DNA from: Cervus elaphus
Taxonomy: Eukaryota > Chordata > Mammalia > Artiodactyla > Cervidae
Reading direction: 5' to 3'
DNA: 64,000 bases
Assembly: GCF_910594005.1 (NCBI RefSeq)
Contig: NC_057818.1
Span: forward strand, 7,869,501-7,933,500
A program made the position numbers and the translations under genes. The notes below the pieces were generated by a model that saw only the letters and a list, made by a program, of their open reading frames with translations, made no database searches and was not told the origin of the DNA. Shown piece after piece: positions 51,723-62,430 of the stretch; position 1 is the first letter of the stretch; each line of letters opens with the position of its first letter.

Positions 51723-53405
51723 AGGTTTGAAAGGCCCTTGTGTGATTTTTCTGGAAGGTGGAGAGTCTGTTCAGGCATTCTGAGCAGCCCCCTGAGTTCG
51801 AGGGAAGTCGCGCCAAGTCCTCTCTGTCTGTGGGTGTTTGTTTAGGTGTTGGGGAAATGTCCCGGGTGGCGGCTTCTGCCATCATACATAGATCCCTCAG
51901 GAGCAGCCCACAGTCACAGCGTTTCTGGAAGTTCAGACTGTGTGTTAGCCTGGGTAACAGTGCTGTTAACCCCTGCACACCTTCAGTTAAGTTACCTCCC
52001 TGAAAGGCAGTGAGGAGCCCGACTTTCCCTGTAACTACGTTAATCATAAATTGGGAATCATCACAGGCCTTAATCTCATCATGTACCTGGCTTCGTTCCT
52101 CACCGTACCGTTCAGATGTAGCGAAAGCCGGCCTGCATCTCATCTGTTTCTGCTTTGAGTGTCTGCTCTCTCAGGGCGATGCTTTCAGATAAAGAGCAGG
52201 TCGCAGTCTACACTCAAGGGCGTTGCTCTTGGCTGGGACAGCCCCTCAGCTTTGAGTTGGTATTTTTCCAGGCCTGTTGATGTCCACACCATTGTCCCTG
52301 TCATCCTCCGTGCTAGCCGTGACCATGCTCCATAAACACGTGGTGCTCGGGAGGGAAGAGAGCAGAGCGTTGGGCCCCAGTCCAGAGAGCCTTGGTTCCC
52401 CTGGTCCCCTGTTCTAACCAGCAGAGAGGAAGCATCCCAGATGACCTTCCAGTGACAGGCTCCCATTTGTTCAGCATCAGAGCCCCTGCAGGGTATGAGA
52501 AGTGGGCACATTGGGTCTTGCCACTGCATATCCACACCTGCTCACTCCTTTCAATTTTATCCAGTGCAGCAAACATTTATTTATTGTCAGTTGGCCAGTG
52601 GTCAGGACTCTGAGCCTGTGGAAACCTTGTCCCCTGTTCCCTATTTGAGTCTCTTTCTCGGAAGATTATCTGATCTTGCTTCTTCCTGCTTCTGTGCTCT
52701 GATTTCAGTTCTCATCTCCTCTTCTTTTTTGTCCTTATCCATCCTCAACACTGGCCCCATCCTGTGTTCGCTTAGTTTAATCCACCCCTCATGGATGGAC
52801 AAGGATATATACCTATTAAAAAAGAAAACTCTCTGCCAAAAACATGAATTCAGTCAAAGGGATGTAACCACTTTTTTTTTTTTTTTTTTGAAATGATGGG
52901 GAAAGCAAATGGCAGTGTTTCGTTTTCTGAATTTGGAGAAACTAAAAAAGTTTGCGACAACTAAAAACACAGCCCTTGCCCTTTTGCAGATGGGTGTGTG
53001 TGATAAAACAGCAATCTTTAGTTTGCTGTTCGTTACTTTTATAGGAACCTTGATGAAACCAGCTACACTAATTTTCATATTTTAGGGTGGTTCTGATTCT
53101 GAGAACTGCGTTTTAGGAGCTGGTGGATCTCTGAGTGTGAGCTGTGAAGTGCATGTTGCACTGGTAGCTTTTGCAAGTTCATTTATTGCAGGATGCAGGC
53201 TCTCAGTGCCAGTTTTCCTATTGAGTATATGTGATGGTTTTTGTAAAAGCAGACAACAAAAAGCAAAATGTGTAGTTCCCCTGAATCTGACATGTGGTAG
53301 TTTGACAGATACTTGCAGTGTCAGGGTACCATGCTTGTTCAAAAGATAGCTTTCCTCCGTGCCTTCATCCAGACCTTGGGTTCTAGATTCATCCAAATTC
53401 CAAAA
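51723..53405. other. Unannotated unique sequence
   Basis: About 1.7 kb without recognised repeats apart from a T tract at about 52871-52889. Frames at 51718-52143 and 52185-52535 (minus) show no domain. Confidence 0.42.
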
Positions 53406-53640
53406 CAGGGGTCGGCAGACTTTTGCTTAAAAAGCCAGGAAGTAAAGAGTTTATAGAGTTTGCAGTCCAAGAGACAAAATGGAGGCTCTTAAAATGAGGT
53501 AAGGAGTCATATAGCCACTTCAATTATAACCATTTAAAAATGTAAAAAAATCACTCCCAGATCATAGACAGTAAAAAGTTAACAAACAGCAGCAACAGCA
53601 AATCCAGATGGCTGCCTGACTTTGGCCTGCCTGCCCCAGA
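53406..53640 (+). mobile_element. hAT Charlie-like non-autonomous relic
   Basis: Begins CAGGGGTCGGCAGACTTTTG, continues GAGTTTATAGAGTTTGCAGT, and has CTTTGGCCTGCCTGCCCC near its end. The CAGGGGTCGGCA terminus is typical of the family. Confidence 0.75.
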
Positions 53641-53684
53641 CAGCAGACGTCTGACCTGGGGAATCTCCAGTGGAGCCTGTTTGA

Positions 53685-53845
53685 CTCTGATGTGCACACA
53701 GGTCAGTTAGGGATCCTCCTCCAAGTGCAGACTCGGAGTCAGGACGTCGGAGATGGAACGTGAATTCTGCGTCCCTAACCAGCTCCCGGGAGCTGCCAAT
53801 GAGGATGCCCTCGGGGTCACACTTTGAAGAGAGAGGGCTATACTG
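53685..53845 (+). mobile_element. MER5A-like hAT relic
   Basis: ATTCTGCGTCCCTAACCAGC, TCCCGGGAGCTGCCAATGAG and GGGGTCACACTTTGAAGAGA match the 3' half of MER5A. Directly follows another hAT relic. Confidence 0.65.
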
Positions 53846-55004
53846 TAAAGCCCTGGGAAGCCAGAATTCTCTCTCTTCTTATCATCGGTGCCCAGTGTGG
53901 CATCGAGTTCGCAGTGGACTGATACGTATGAGAAAGAAAGGGGAGAAGGGAGGAAAAAGTTCCGCTTAGAGAATCCAGGCTCACATCTCTCAGGTGATTT
54001 CTGAACATCTCATGAAGATGAAGGAAATGCTTAAAGTGCATAAGCACTTGTAACGCACATTGTCATATTACACATTAGCAAGAATAAAGGAGTAAAACAG
54101 TGACCTTGCAGTTTCTAGAAAATCAGGCAAGTCTTGCTACTCATTACTTCTTCTGTTACTACCAGCAGGTGCTAATGTAATTGTCTGTAAGCCTCACAGA
54201 CTGGGAATTTTTTTTTTTTAAGCAGAAAATATTTTAATTACACAGGTGTGTCCAAATTTTGCACACCAAGTAGGAGATATTGGAGAGGAATTGTGAATTC
54301 TGAAGCGTTGTAAGAGCATAAGATTAGTTAGTAGTTAGAGTTAACAACCAGACAATTAACAAGTTAAAAAAAATGTGAATCACACACAGATGTTATTTTC
54401 CAGAAACACTGCTTACAAAGGTAATTGCTCACAAATTTGAGAGTTTACAGCAGGTATCAGAGGACTTCAAATTTTAAGGGTGTGTATGTGTTCAAAGTCT
54501 TAAGAATATCCAAGGGATATATGCGCAGTTACCTGAAATGGAAACTTCTGTAGTTTAAACACTTGCTGAAAGGAAGACCTTTTATTTCATCTCCTCCATG
54601 GGCTGGCAGGAAGGGGGGGAAGAAATCAACAGCCACTAACAGCAAAAACTTTGAATTGTTAAACATGTGGGTTTGCACAATGTGAGCGAGCACTCCGAGG
54701 AAGCGGCCCTCATTTGGGAAGAACAGCACGCAACCCCGGTAAAACGGCCCCAGACGTTTCTTCGGACATTCTCTGTGTATGTGTGTTAACTGCAGATATT
54801 AGGGGGAATTCGGGGTAAATATGCCTGGATGAGGAACTGGGCAAAGTAGATCCCAGAGAATGTGGTTGAGCAACAGATTGCAACAGCAAATTCCAAACCC
54901 GTTTGGCGGGACAGAACAGAATTACTCAGGCGTCTGTTAAGATGCAGTTTTTAGCTTATTTCATCAGGAAGGAAACTGATCTCTCCTCCTCTCAATTTAC
55001 GAAC
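53846..55004. other. Unannotated AT-rich unique sequence
   Basis: A T-rich tract at about 54209-54220. No recognised repeat or exon. Confidence 0.42.
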
Positions 55005-55226
55005 CACACCAGCTCAGTTCTGGATTTTGTTCCCAGCTCTAACACTTAGGGCCATGCACCCTTGGTCAAGTCTCATCAGCTCTGTCACAGTGTCTTCCTG
55101 TATAAAGTGGCCCCAAACCCTCCTCTCTCTGCAGGCCTATAGGAGGGAGGATCACATTAGAGTCAGTCAAGATTAATCCCGTCTCTGTAGCATCCAGGAC
55201 ATAGTAAAACCCCAGTTAGTATTTTC
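55005..55226 (+). mobile_element. MIR SINE relic (plus)
   Basis: TTCCCAGCTCTAACACTTAG, CCTTGGTCAAGTCTCATCAG, GGATCACATTAGAGTCAGTC and CCAGGACATAGTAAAACCCC run in MIR order. Confidence 0.78.
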
Positions 55227-55232
55227 ATTTGA

Positions 55233-55335
55233 TGAGCAGCAAGACTCAGTGCTTTCACTGCCAAGGGCATGGGTTCAATCCCTGGTCAGGGAACTAAGAT
55301 CCCACAAGTCAAAAAGACCAAAAAAAAAAAAAAAA
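55233..55335 (+). mobile_element. CHR-type SINE (plus), 5' truncated
   Basis: GGGCATGGGTTCAATCCCTG, GTCAGGGAACTAAGATCCCA and an A15 tail. The tRNA-like head is partly replaced (GAGCAGCAAGACTCAGTGCT). Confidence 0.88.
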
Positions 55336-55479
55336 GGAGGCTGAAGTTGAGGGAAATGAAACCAGCCCTTTTGTTCTTAAAAAACTTCAGAGGAAGCCCC
55401 AGCCGCTCTCTTAATGGCAGCTAAGCACTTAATTTAGATGGAATCACCTAACAGCGTCAGTGCCCGTAACCCTCTGATG

Positions 55480-55982
55480 ACTTCCTGCCTCACCTGCTTA
55501 AACATGTCCCGCCTCCTCGCTGTGGTCTGGCATGGCCTTCCCTAGTCTGACCCTCCCTACATCTGCTGCATCACCTCCAGCTTCTCAGCTCCCAGCCTGT
55601 CTTTTCTGTTCCTCGGATGCCCCAAGCTCACGTGTTACCTCCTGGGGACCTTCACCCTCTGTTCGGGTGTGCTGTTCCGTCGGAGCTTTTTATGGCTGAC
55701 TGCCTTTTATAGGTCAGATCCCAATGCAATTGTCACCTCTGAAGAGAGATTCTCTTTAGCTCCCCAGCCTACAGAAGCCATCTCGTCTAATTCTCTGCTT
55801 TGTGTTTATTATCAGCCTCTGTTATTTTGTTGTTTATTCATTTGCCTCTCATCTGTATTATTCTACTAGAAGTTCTGGGAAAGCAGGGACCTAGGTCATG
55901 TTTGCTGCTCTGGTAGCAGGGCCTAGAAGTGTGTGCCCAGGGCACAGCAGGAACTCAGCATTCACTGAATGAATGAATAAAA
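55480..55982 (+). mobile_element. L2 LINE 3' end relic (plus)
   Basis: CTCCCAGCCTGTCTTTTCTG, GATGCCCCAAGCTCACGTGT, TCTACTAGAAGTTCTGGGAA and the terminal TGAATGAATGAATAAA are the L2 3' UTR and tail. Confidence 0.85.
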
Positions 55983-56089
55983 ACTGCCCCAAAACACACC
56001 GCTCTTCACTCTGCCTCCATTCAGCTCAGGAACAATTTCCTAAAGGGGCTCTGAAAATTAAAAAGGAAATAGTGCATGGTTTCTGGCCC

Positions 56090-56510
56090 CAGTAGGCTTC
56101 TGGGCTTGGTGTTTCTTTAATTTCATGTAAATTTCTCTAAGTAAATATTCCTTAAAAGTGAATAAAATTTTATTTCGCTTTAACAAGAGAATATAAAAGT
56201 TAAAAAGGTCACCGTAGTAATAGACTAATCTCAATTACCAGGGCAGCCTCCGAAACCCTCACTCCCACCTAATCTCATTCGTTGCATACGCAGCTCACCG
56301 TGCGATCTCCAACACAGCTAAATGAAATTATAAAGCAGTGTTAAATTTATTAATCATTTAATTAGCTAAATGTTCCTGCAAGTACTCACGAGATGAATGG
56401 CATGTCATTTTCTAATGCAATTTGCCTCTCAGGCAGCCAGGGTCAGAAAAGGGAAACTCTTGGCATCTCGAATGAGCTTTTTATATCACACCTTCTATTA
56501 AGAGACAGCA
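56090..56510. promoter_or_regulatory. Candidate conserved non-coding element
   Basis: Repeat-free and AT-rich with dense TAAT motifs: GACTAATCTCAATTACCAGG, AATTTATTAATCATTTAATT and AGCTAAATGTTCCTGCAAGT. It suits an enhancer of a developmental gene. Conservation not tested. Confidence 0.45.
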
Positions 56511-56920
56511 GTGGTAGGGTGATCGTGTTTGGGACTTGGGCACCTAAGACCCGGGCACTCGGGCGACAGGGTCCCCGTCTCACCCAGGTTACAAAGAGGA
56601 GGGGCAGGGTGGCGGCGGGCGGGGGGGGTCCCTCAGAGCTCCCCTCTCTCCATGTCTCCTCGCAGGGCAAATCTTTTCATATTTAACAAGCCACTGAGCA
56701 GAGCAGAGCAAAAGATAGCAGCCAGTATTAAACGCATGCTCAATCTAGTTTTATTTCTTTAAATTTACTCAGTCGAGAAAAATTTGTGGAGTGCAAATTC
56801 TGCTCATGCTAGGTGACTTTCTAATCTTTCTCGTTGAGTCAGGATTTATTTCTCCCTCTCGGCCCTCCAGGCTCTGCCTGTCATCTCGGGGGTGGGTGCT
56901 AGCCCCTCTCTCTGTCTGAT
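56511..56920. other. Unannotated unique sequence
   Basis: A G-run at about 56620-56628 and AT-rich 56750-56770. No repeat recognised. Confidence 0.4.
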
Positions 56921-57345
56921 GAGGGTCCGCCCAGGAGGAAGGAGGGGCGTTGGGACCCCTGGCGCCAGGACGCATACCTGGGGAGTCCTGGGATTCGGGG
57001 GGGCCAGCTCCGACCCGTCATTCGTTCTGACCGCAGAAGCCCCGGTGAGAGGCTGCTGCCAGCAGCTTTGCAAAGCTCACCCCACTTGCCCTGAGAGAAG
57101 CGGCACGGAGAACGCTGTCTGAATTCACATGGCTGAGGAGTTGCTGGACGGGGGGCCGTGTCCCCGAGGCCGAGAACGTCCGCATGCGCGCCCTGCTGTT
57201 TGTTCAGGAAGGGAGCTGGCGGTTCTGAGAGCCTCAGCAGGAGGACCGTCTCAGCGCGCGGGTGTCGCAGGCTCGCCGAGCCGCTGGGCAGAGCAAGGGC
57301 AACAACACGACGGGGCCCCACGTTTCTGGTCCCAGGTCCCCCTGT
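56921..57345. promoter_or_regulatory. Weak CpG-rich segment
   Basis: By hand count about 35 CpG in 56881-57360 (480 bp), well above surrounding DNA but well below the 36.1-kb island. An NRF1-like CCGCATGCGC occurs at 57180-57189. High-GC frames (56899-57321, 57129-57542) have no domain. It could be a second weak promoter or a decaying island. Confidence 0.4.
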
Positions 57346-57351
57346 CGGTGT

Positions 57352-57560
57352 CCAGGGTGGCGCGGTGTAAAGACCTGCCTGCCAAAGCAGGAGACTTAGG
57401 AGACGCGGGTTCAGTCCCTGTGGCTGGAAGATCCCCTGGAGGAGGAAATGTCAGGTCACTCCAGGATTCTTGCCTGGGAAACCTCATGGACAGAGGCGCC
57501 TGGCGGGCTGCAGTCCATGGAGTCGCACAGAGTTGGACATGACTTAGAAACCAAGCAGCC
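57352..57560 (+). mobile_element. Bov-tA-type SINE (plus)
   Basis: AAAGACCTGCCTGCCAAAGC, GGCTGGAAGATCCCCTGGAG, CACTCCAGGATTCTTGCCTG and CATGGAGTCGCACAGAGTTG. Confidence 0.94.
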
Positions 57561-57649
57561 AGTACCCCCTGCTGTCGGCTGCAGCCCCCCAGACAGGTCA
57601 CATCACCTCCGACCCCATGGTTCCAGCATTTGTAGGAGAGGTGTCGGAT

Positions 57650-57765
57650 AAATACTCTACACGGATATCAGTAATAGCCACTCACGAGATTGTCATCAAG
57701 ATTAAACGAAACCATGTACTTGAAACAGTTATGTAAATTCTCAAGTGGCGTAGAGGCACTGTGGA
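57650..57765 (+). mobile_element. MIR 3' relic (plus)
   Basis: CATCAAGATTAAACGAAACC, CATGTACTTGAAACAGTTAT and AGTGGCGTAGAGGCACTGTG resemble the MIR 3' half. Confidence 0.6.
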
Positions 57766-57849
57766 AGTATTTTGTTTGGCTTAATTGTAGTTATTTTTTT
57801 CTTTACAGAGCAATAGCTTTGGGTCAAATAGATTGTTATAGCAAACTTG

Positions 57850-57955
57850 GCTCATCAGTTAGTCCTCTGTGATCCCGAGCCAGGTACTTAGCTTCTCTGA
57901 GCCTTGGTTTCCTTAGAGATGAAATGGGGACAATGATAGTGCCGATTAAAGAAAA
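57850..57955 (+). mobile_element. MIR core relic (plus)
   Basis: TGTGATCCCGAGCCAGGTAC, TTAGCTTCTCTGAGCCTTGG and TTAGAGATGAAATGGGGACA are close to the MIR core. Confidence 0.78.
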
Positions 57956-58304
57956 AGATGTATGTGCATACATGTACATTTGTGTAGATATACACATAAT
58001 ATGCATGTTTCGTTGTTGGGCTGTTAAGTCGTGTACACACACATGAAATACACGTGATGCATACACAGGCACGTGTACATGTGGCCTGTCACCTGCTCTG
58101 GTTTGCTGAAGGTGTCTGCTCCTGGTCCTGCCCTGCTCCTGCTGGTTTGGTCGCTATGATGTGTGAACATCGCAGGTGAAGGGGACCGCATTCCCCCACC
58201 CACAGACGTCCCTGTGTCATGTAACACAGACCTCGGTAGACAGATTTGCCAAGTGAAGACAAGTGATTCTGGACTCACTTCCAGGATGTGAGGAAAGGAG
58301 ATGG

Positions 58305-58535
58305 AAATACCGCACGGGGTTTAAGAGTCCTGCCCCTGGGATGAGGCAGCGCTCTTTCCCGTTGCTCCTTCCATCCTGGAGGAGCTGAATGAACTTCAAC
58401 AAATGGGTTACCTTGCGAAGCCTCAGTTTATCCCCTAAGATGAAGGTCATGACAGCCTGCCTCCCACCCACTTGTAACAAATGATGACATGGGAAACCCA
58501 GAGCTTAAGCTTGGCACGTACAGTAAACAGCCAGC
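58305..58535 (+). mobile_element. MIR SINE relic (plus)
   Basis: GGTTTAAGAGTCCTGCCCCT, GTTACCTTGCGAAGCCTCAG and GGCACGTACAGTAAACAGCC run in MIR order, with an insertion or decay in the middle. Confidence 0.68.
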
Positions 58536-58779
58536 AAGCACTGGTTCAGCTCAGGGAGAGAGTGAGGGAGAGAAACAGAAATGACAGTTTCTGAGCAGTT
58601 ACATCTGGAGTCTTCGCTCTCACAAATGCCGCCTGCACCACCTCCCTGGCTTCTCTTTCAACTGGACCCCTAGGTAGGGCCTTAGTTTTACTCCCCAAAG
58701 CTTAGAGATGTGAATCGACCTGTGCAGAATGCCTTCATAAGCTGGCAGGATCCAGGGCCAGAAGCAGGACACCTGTCTC

Positions 58780-58878
58780 CTATGCATGCTCAGTCGTGTC
58801 CGACTCTTTGTGAGCCCGTGGGCTGTAGCCTGTCAGGCTCCTCGGTCCATGGGATTCTCCAGGCAAGAAGACTGGAGT
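58780..58878 (-). mobile_element. Bov-tA tail fragment (minus), first of a tandem pair
   Basis: TGCTCAGTCGTGTCCGACTC, GTCAGGCTCCTCGGTCCATG and GATTCTCCAGGCAAGAAGAC. Truncated where the next copy begins, in the same orientation. Confidence 0.93.
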
Positions 58879-59093
58879 GAGTGTGAGTGAAAGTCGTTCA
58901 TTCGTGTCCGACTCTTTGCGACTCCATGGACTATACAGTCCATGGGATTCTCCAGGCCAGAATACCGGAGTGGGTTGCCATTCCCTTCTCTGGGGGATCT
59001 TCCCGACCCAGGGATTGAACCCGTGTCACTTGTATCTCCTACATTGGCCGGCCGGTTCTTTATTACCAGCTCCACCTGGGAATAGGACACTAA
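58879..59093 (-). mobile_element. Bov-tA-type SINE (minus), second of a tandem pair
   Basis: GAAAGTCGTTCATTCGTGTC, CATGGGATTCTCCAGGCCAG, GGGATTGAACCCGTGTCACT and inverted head CTCCACCTGGGAATA. Full length. Confidence 0.95.
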
Positions 59094-59627
59094 CTCTCAA
59101 GCCACCTGCCCCAGGAGTCCTGGTGTTCCCCTATGGGCAGTGTTGATGGCAAACAAACGGGGCATATGTGCCTCAGTTGTCACTCGCTGGCCTTTGCGGA
59201 GCAAAGGGGTTGAGACCCCAAAGCACAGGATACAATCAGGAGCAGGCCTGGGGAGGGGTCAGGTGCGCCCTTGTGATTTCTGCAGGCCAGGCCGGGGCTG
59301 TGTGTGCTCAGCTCCCCGGAGTCCCCATTAAGGAGTGTGAAAGTTCAGGAAAACGTCACCCCACACATCAGCCGCCCTCGGTGCTGGGGGAGCTGGCTGT
59401 GGGCTCTGGCTGGGTCTGGGGCAAGACCCTCCGCAAAGCAGGTTTCCCCGGAGAGCTGTGGCGTGGAGACACAGGTATTGCTTTCCGCCTCCCACTTCTC
59501 TTTGATTCATCTCAGTAGTCTCATTCCCAGCCTCCAGGCAACGGGTGTTTTCTCCCAGAAAGAGTACTTATGGACAGATCTGGTTATGACTTACGGTTTA
59601 AAGACAGTACCTTTCAACAATCACATG
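59094..59627. other. Unannotated sequence
   Basis: No recognised repeat. The frames 59168-59518 and 59304-59750 have no domain and the second runs into the CA tract. Confidence 0.42.
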
Positions 59628-59649
59628 GACACACACACACACACACACA

Positions 59650-59682
<33 letters not shown>
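59628..59682. repeat. (CA)n microsatellite
   Basis: About 27 CA steps with one T interruption near 59651. A typical, probably polymorphic, marker. Confidence 0.98.
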
Positions 59683-59684
<2 letters not shown>

Positions 59685-59844
59685 TCTTTCAGGCATTTAT
59701 CCAAACACTCACGCAGGACGAGGCCTCTTTCCAAAACTAGTGTCTGTTGACAAGTGTTACAGCTTGTGTGCGTGAGCTGGGTCTCTGTGTGCATTCGCTT
59801 GGAGCTGTTAAGTATTCCACGAGAGGCACGTGTATACAAACCCT

Positions 59845-59925
59845 GGAAGGAGGGGCCGGAGGAGAGGGGAGGAGGGAAGAAAGGAAGAGTTAGCAAGGAA
59901 GAGACCAGAGAAAGAGAAAAGGAAT
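59845..59925. repeat. GA-rich low-complexity stretch
   Basis: Purine-rich run (GGAGGGGCCGGAGGAGAGGG, then GGAAGAGACCAGAGAAAGAG). A similar GA-rich patch lies at 60180-60290. Confidence 0.7.
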
Positions 59926-60004
59926 CAGCAGCAGCCGACCATGAAGTGTCTCAGATGCGTTGGCGTATGCCTGGATTCCGTGTGCCGGCTGTGGTCTGGG
60001 TGAT

Positions 60005-60180
60005 GCTGAAGAAGACCCTCCGTCTCCCTGAGCGTCAGTGTCCCCCTGTGTCAAAGGGGAACAATCATTAAGGCATCTAATTTATAGGGTTGCTTGGCGC
60101 CCCGCAAGAGAGAAGCATACGGAGCACTGGGACAATGCTCAGCATATAGCCAGTGATCAATAAATATTAATCATGGTATT
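60005..60180 (+). mobile_element. MIR SINE relic (plus)
   Basis: CTCCCTGAGCGTCAGTGTCC, TGTCAAAGGGGAACAATCAT, TTATAGGGTTGCTTGGCGCC and GATCAATAAATATTAATCAT follow MIR to its 3' end. Confidence 0.85.
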
Positions 60181-60904
60181 AAAGGGGAAGAAAGGAAGGG
60201 GGACAAAGGCGAAAACAGAGGTGAAGGTAAGGGAGAATGTAGTGTGGGAGATGAAGGGCAAGAGCAGAGAGAGGGAAGAAGGGAGCAGACAGACCCCAGT
60301 TCTCCTTTTCCTCGCCCACCCCGTCTTCCTGTCTCCATCCTTGTAGGCACGGTTTACACGCAAACAGTGAGAAGCACAGGCTAAACGCAGGCTTCAGACA
60401 TGTTCACGGTGGGCAGGCTTCATCCCATTCACATGGTTTGCCCAGAGAAAAGCATTTCCTCAGGGCAACTTTATGGCCCAGAAATCAAACTGCAAAAACT
60501 ACGATACCGTTTTCTATTTTATAGCAAAATATAAATCCGTCCTTGTGTGTCTCTTTCCTGAGTTTGGGAGCCAGAGCAATGGAGGCGTGCCAGTGTCTGG
60601 GTACCCCTACCTTACCGCAGGGTTGTTTGGGTTTGGGGGCTTTTTTTCCTCCCCGCTTCCATCATGTTAAATATTTCTGGTTAACCAGTTAAAGCAGGGA
60701 GATGGCCATGATTGCTTTTAGATTGCCGCTTCCCCATTGAGTGAGTTTTATAAGAAGAAGCCATTTCCCCCCCTGCCACGCTGCCCTTGTGCCCGCCTCT
60801 CTGACTTTGAGGTCCTCATTATTGTGGGTTTAAATGAAGGATGTTCATTCAGGCAGGGACGGGGGGAGGGGGCTGGAGGGGCGGCCACAGGCGTCAGAGC
60901 TGTT
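60181..60904. other. Unannotated unique sequence
   Basis: GA-rich at its start. 60660-60740 (TCTGGTTAACCAGTTAAAGC) holds a short GGTTAACC palindrome. No repeat recognised otherwise. Confidence 0.42.
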
Positions 60905-61140
60905 ATCAGGCCCTTCTATCAGGCCGAGTGACAGGCGTCCGGAGCCGGAATGCAGAGCTCACGGTGGAGACCTCCAGCTGACACCAAAGGTGACTCGCCT
61001 CACTCTAACCTTGAAAGGGAAAGTTCCCGCTTTATTAAAATGAATTTCAAAAGGGCCGCTCTGACAGCTGCATAATTAAATATTGGAGTGTCAGCGATAA
61101 TTTATTCCACTCGCATGTGGTGGTCAGGTCCTTCTCACTG
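60905..61140. promoter_or_regulatory. Candidate conserved non-coding element
   Basis: Repeat-free: CCGCTTTATTAAAATGAATT, GACAGCTGCATAATTAAATA and GTCAGCGATAATTTATTCCA. An E-box-like CAGCTG sits beside a TAATTA motif, a common pairing in developmental enhancers. Confidence 0.45.
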
Positions 61141-61879
61141 GAGGGTCAGCAAGCCTGGTGACAGAGGCAAGGAGACAGGGGGCCTCTGGGCCCTGTGTCG
61201 TCTCTGTCGCCCCAGCCCTGAGATCGGAGACTCAGAAAACATACAAACACACATGCGTGCACACAAACGCACACACCCCAGGTGGAGGGCAGGGGGAACA
61301 TGTGCGCAGTGATACTCTGTTGTGATTCACCCAGGAAAGCTCTCTGGTTCAGATCTGATACGTGTTCACAAGGAGTAGGACGCCCGAGATGCTCACGACC
61401 TGCCTGTACCGACTTCTGACCTGTGTCTGCGGGGCCCTGTGAGCACCATAGCTGTTTCTGGAGTACCTGTCATCCAGGGCTCCCTGTAAGAGCCCTTCCT
61501 CCAGTGAACTTGAGAAAGAGGGCGATCCAAGCTCTGAGAGTGGACAGAGCTGCCAGGACGTGAACTTGTGTACCAGCGGTTACAGCGCACGTGACTCCTT
61601 CCGTCAGCATAAGCACCTCGGGATCGATCCATCGACCCCACCCGGTCAACAGAGGTGGAACACAGGATCAGATCACAGAGTCAACTTCCCGTCCACGCGG
61701 GTGTGTTATTGGGAGGAACTGGCCTTTTTCAAGCAGGTGTAGTGGCAAGAACATGGGCTTCGGAGCCAGACCCAGCATCCTTCCTTATGATTAACGCAGC
61801 TAAATTTCCCACCGCAGCCAGTGGCATATTGCTTCATAAATGCCTATAAAAAACAATACAGAAAAGAGAGCGGGCGCGA
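61141..61879. other. Unannotated sequence with a MIR-like fragment
   Basis: 61725-61785 (GTGGCAAGAACATGGGCTTC, GGAGCCAGACCCAGC) resembles the 5' part of MIR. A short CA-rich patch is at about 61240-61275. Confidence 0.42.
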
Positions 61880-62430
61880 ATCCAGCATAGGCCTTCGCGG
61901 GATGTTTATTCTTTGTTTATGTTGGAGATTTGCTTTGTTGGTTTCAGCTGGGGAGCAGTCGTGCTCTCGTCCCGCCCCGGTAGTTCGGAGGCGGTGAGTT
62001 AGGGCTTCTCGGGGCTGAGTGTCCAGAAGACGCTGCTCACAGCGTGTCTATGCAGAGAGCCAGCCCGCGAGCCCGGTCCATCATTTCTGATTTGACCCTG
62101 TCCTGTTTACCTATCAGGGTGGAGGCGCGGGCCAAGCTCGGCTGGTCAGTGCATTACTTTGTCAGAGGCAGGCTTGGCCACTCCGACTCAGCCTGAACAA
62201 ATTACATCCCTCACACCCCGTCGCCGAACCGGGAGCAGGGTTATAACTCAGCCTAAGCACCAGTCCCTCCTCTATTACCTTCATAACCAAGGTCATACTA
62301 ATCAACTCAATTACCAGTCCTCTCGGACATTTTCATAATGTTTTCTGCTAGTTGCTCTCCTGTGAAAATCTCTGGGTCTAAGCAAATTAATGCCATTTTT
62401 ATAACTACCTACATTTCAGGTACAGTGATC
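61880..62430. promoter_or_regulatory. Candidate conserved non-coding element
   Basis: Repeat-free: GGATGTTTATTCTTTGTTTA (forkhead/SOX-like), CAGTGCATTACTTTGTCAGA, ACTAATCAACTCAATTACCA and AAGCAAATTAATGCCATTTT. Long and motif-dense, with no convincing coding frame. Confidence 0.45.
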
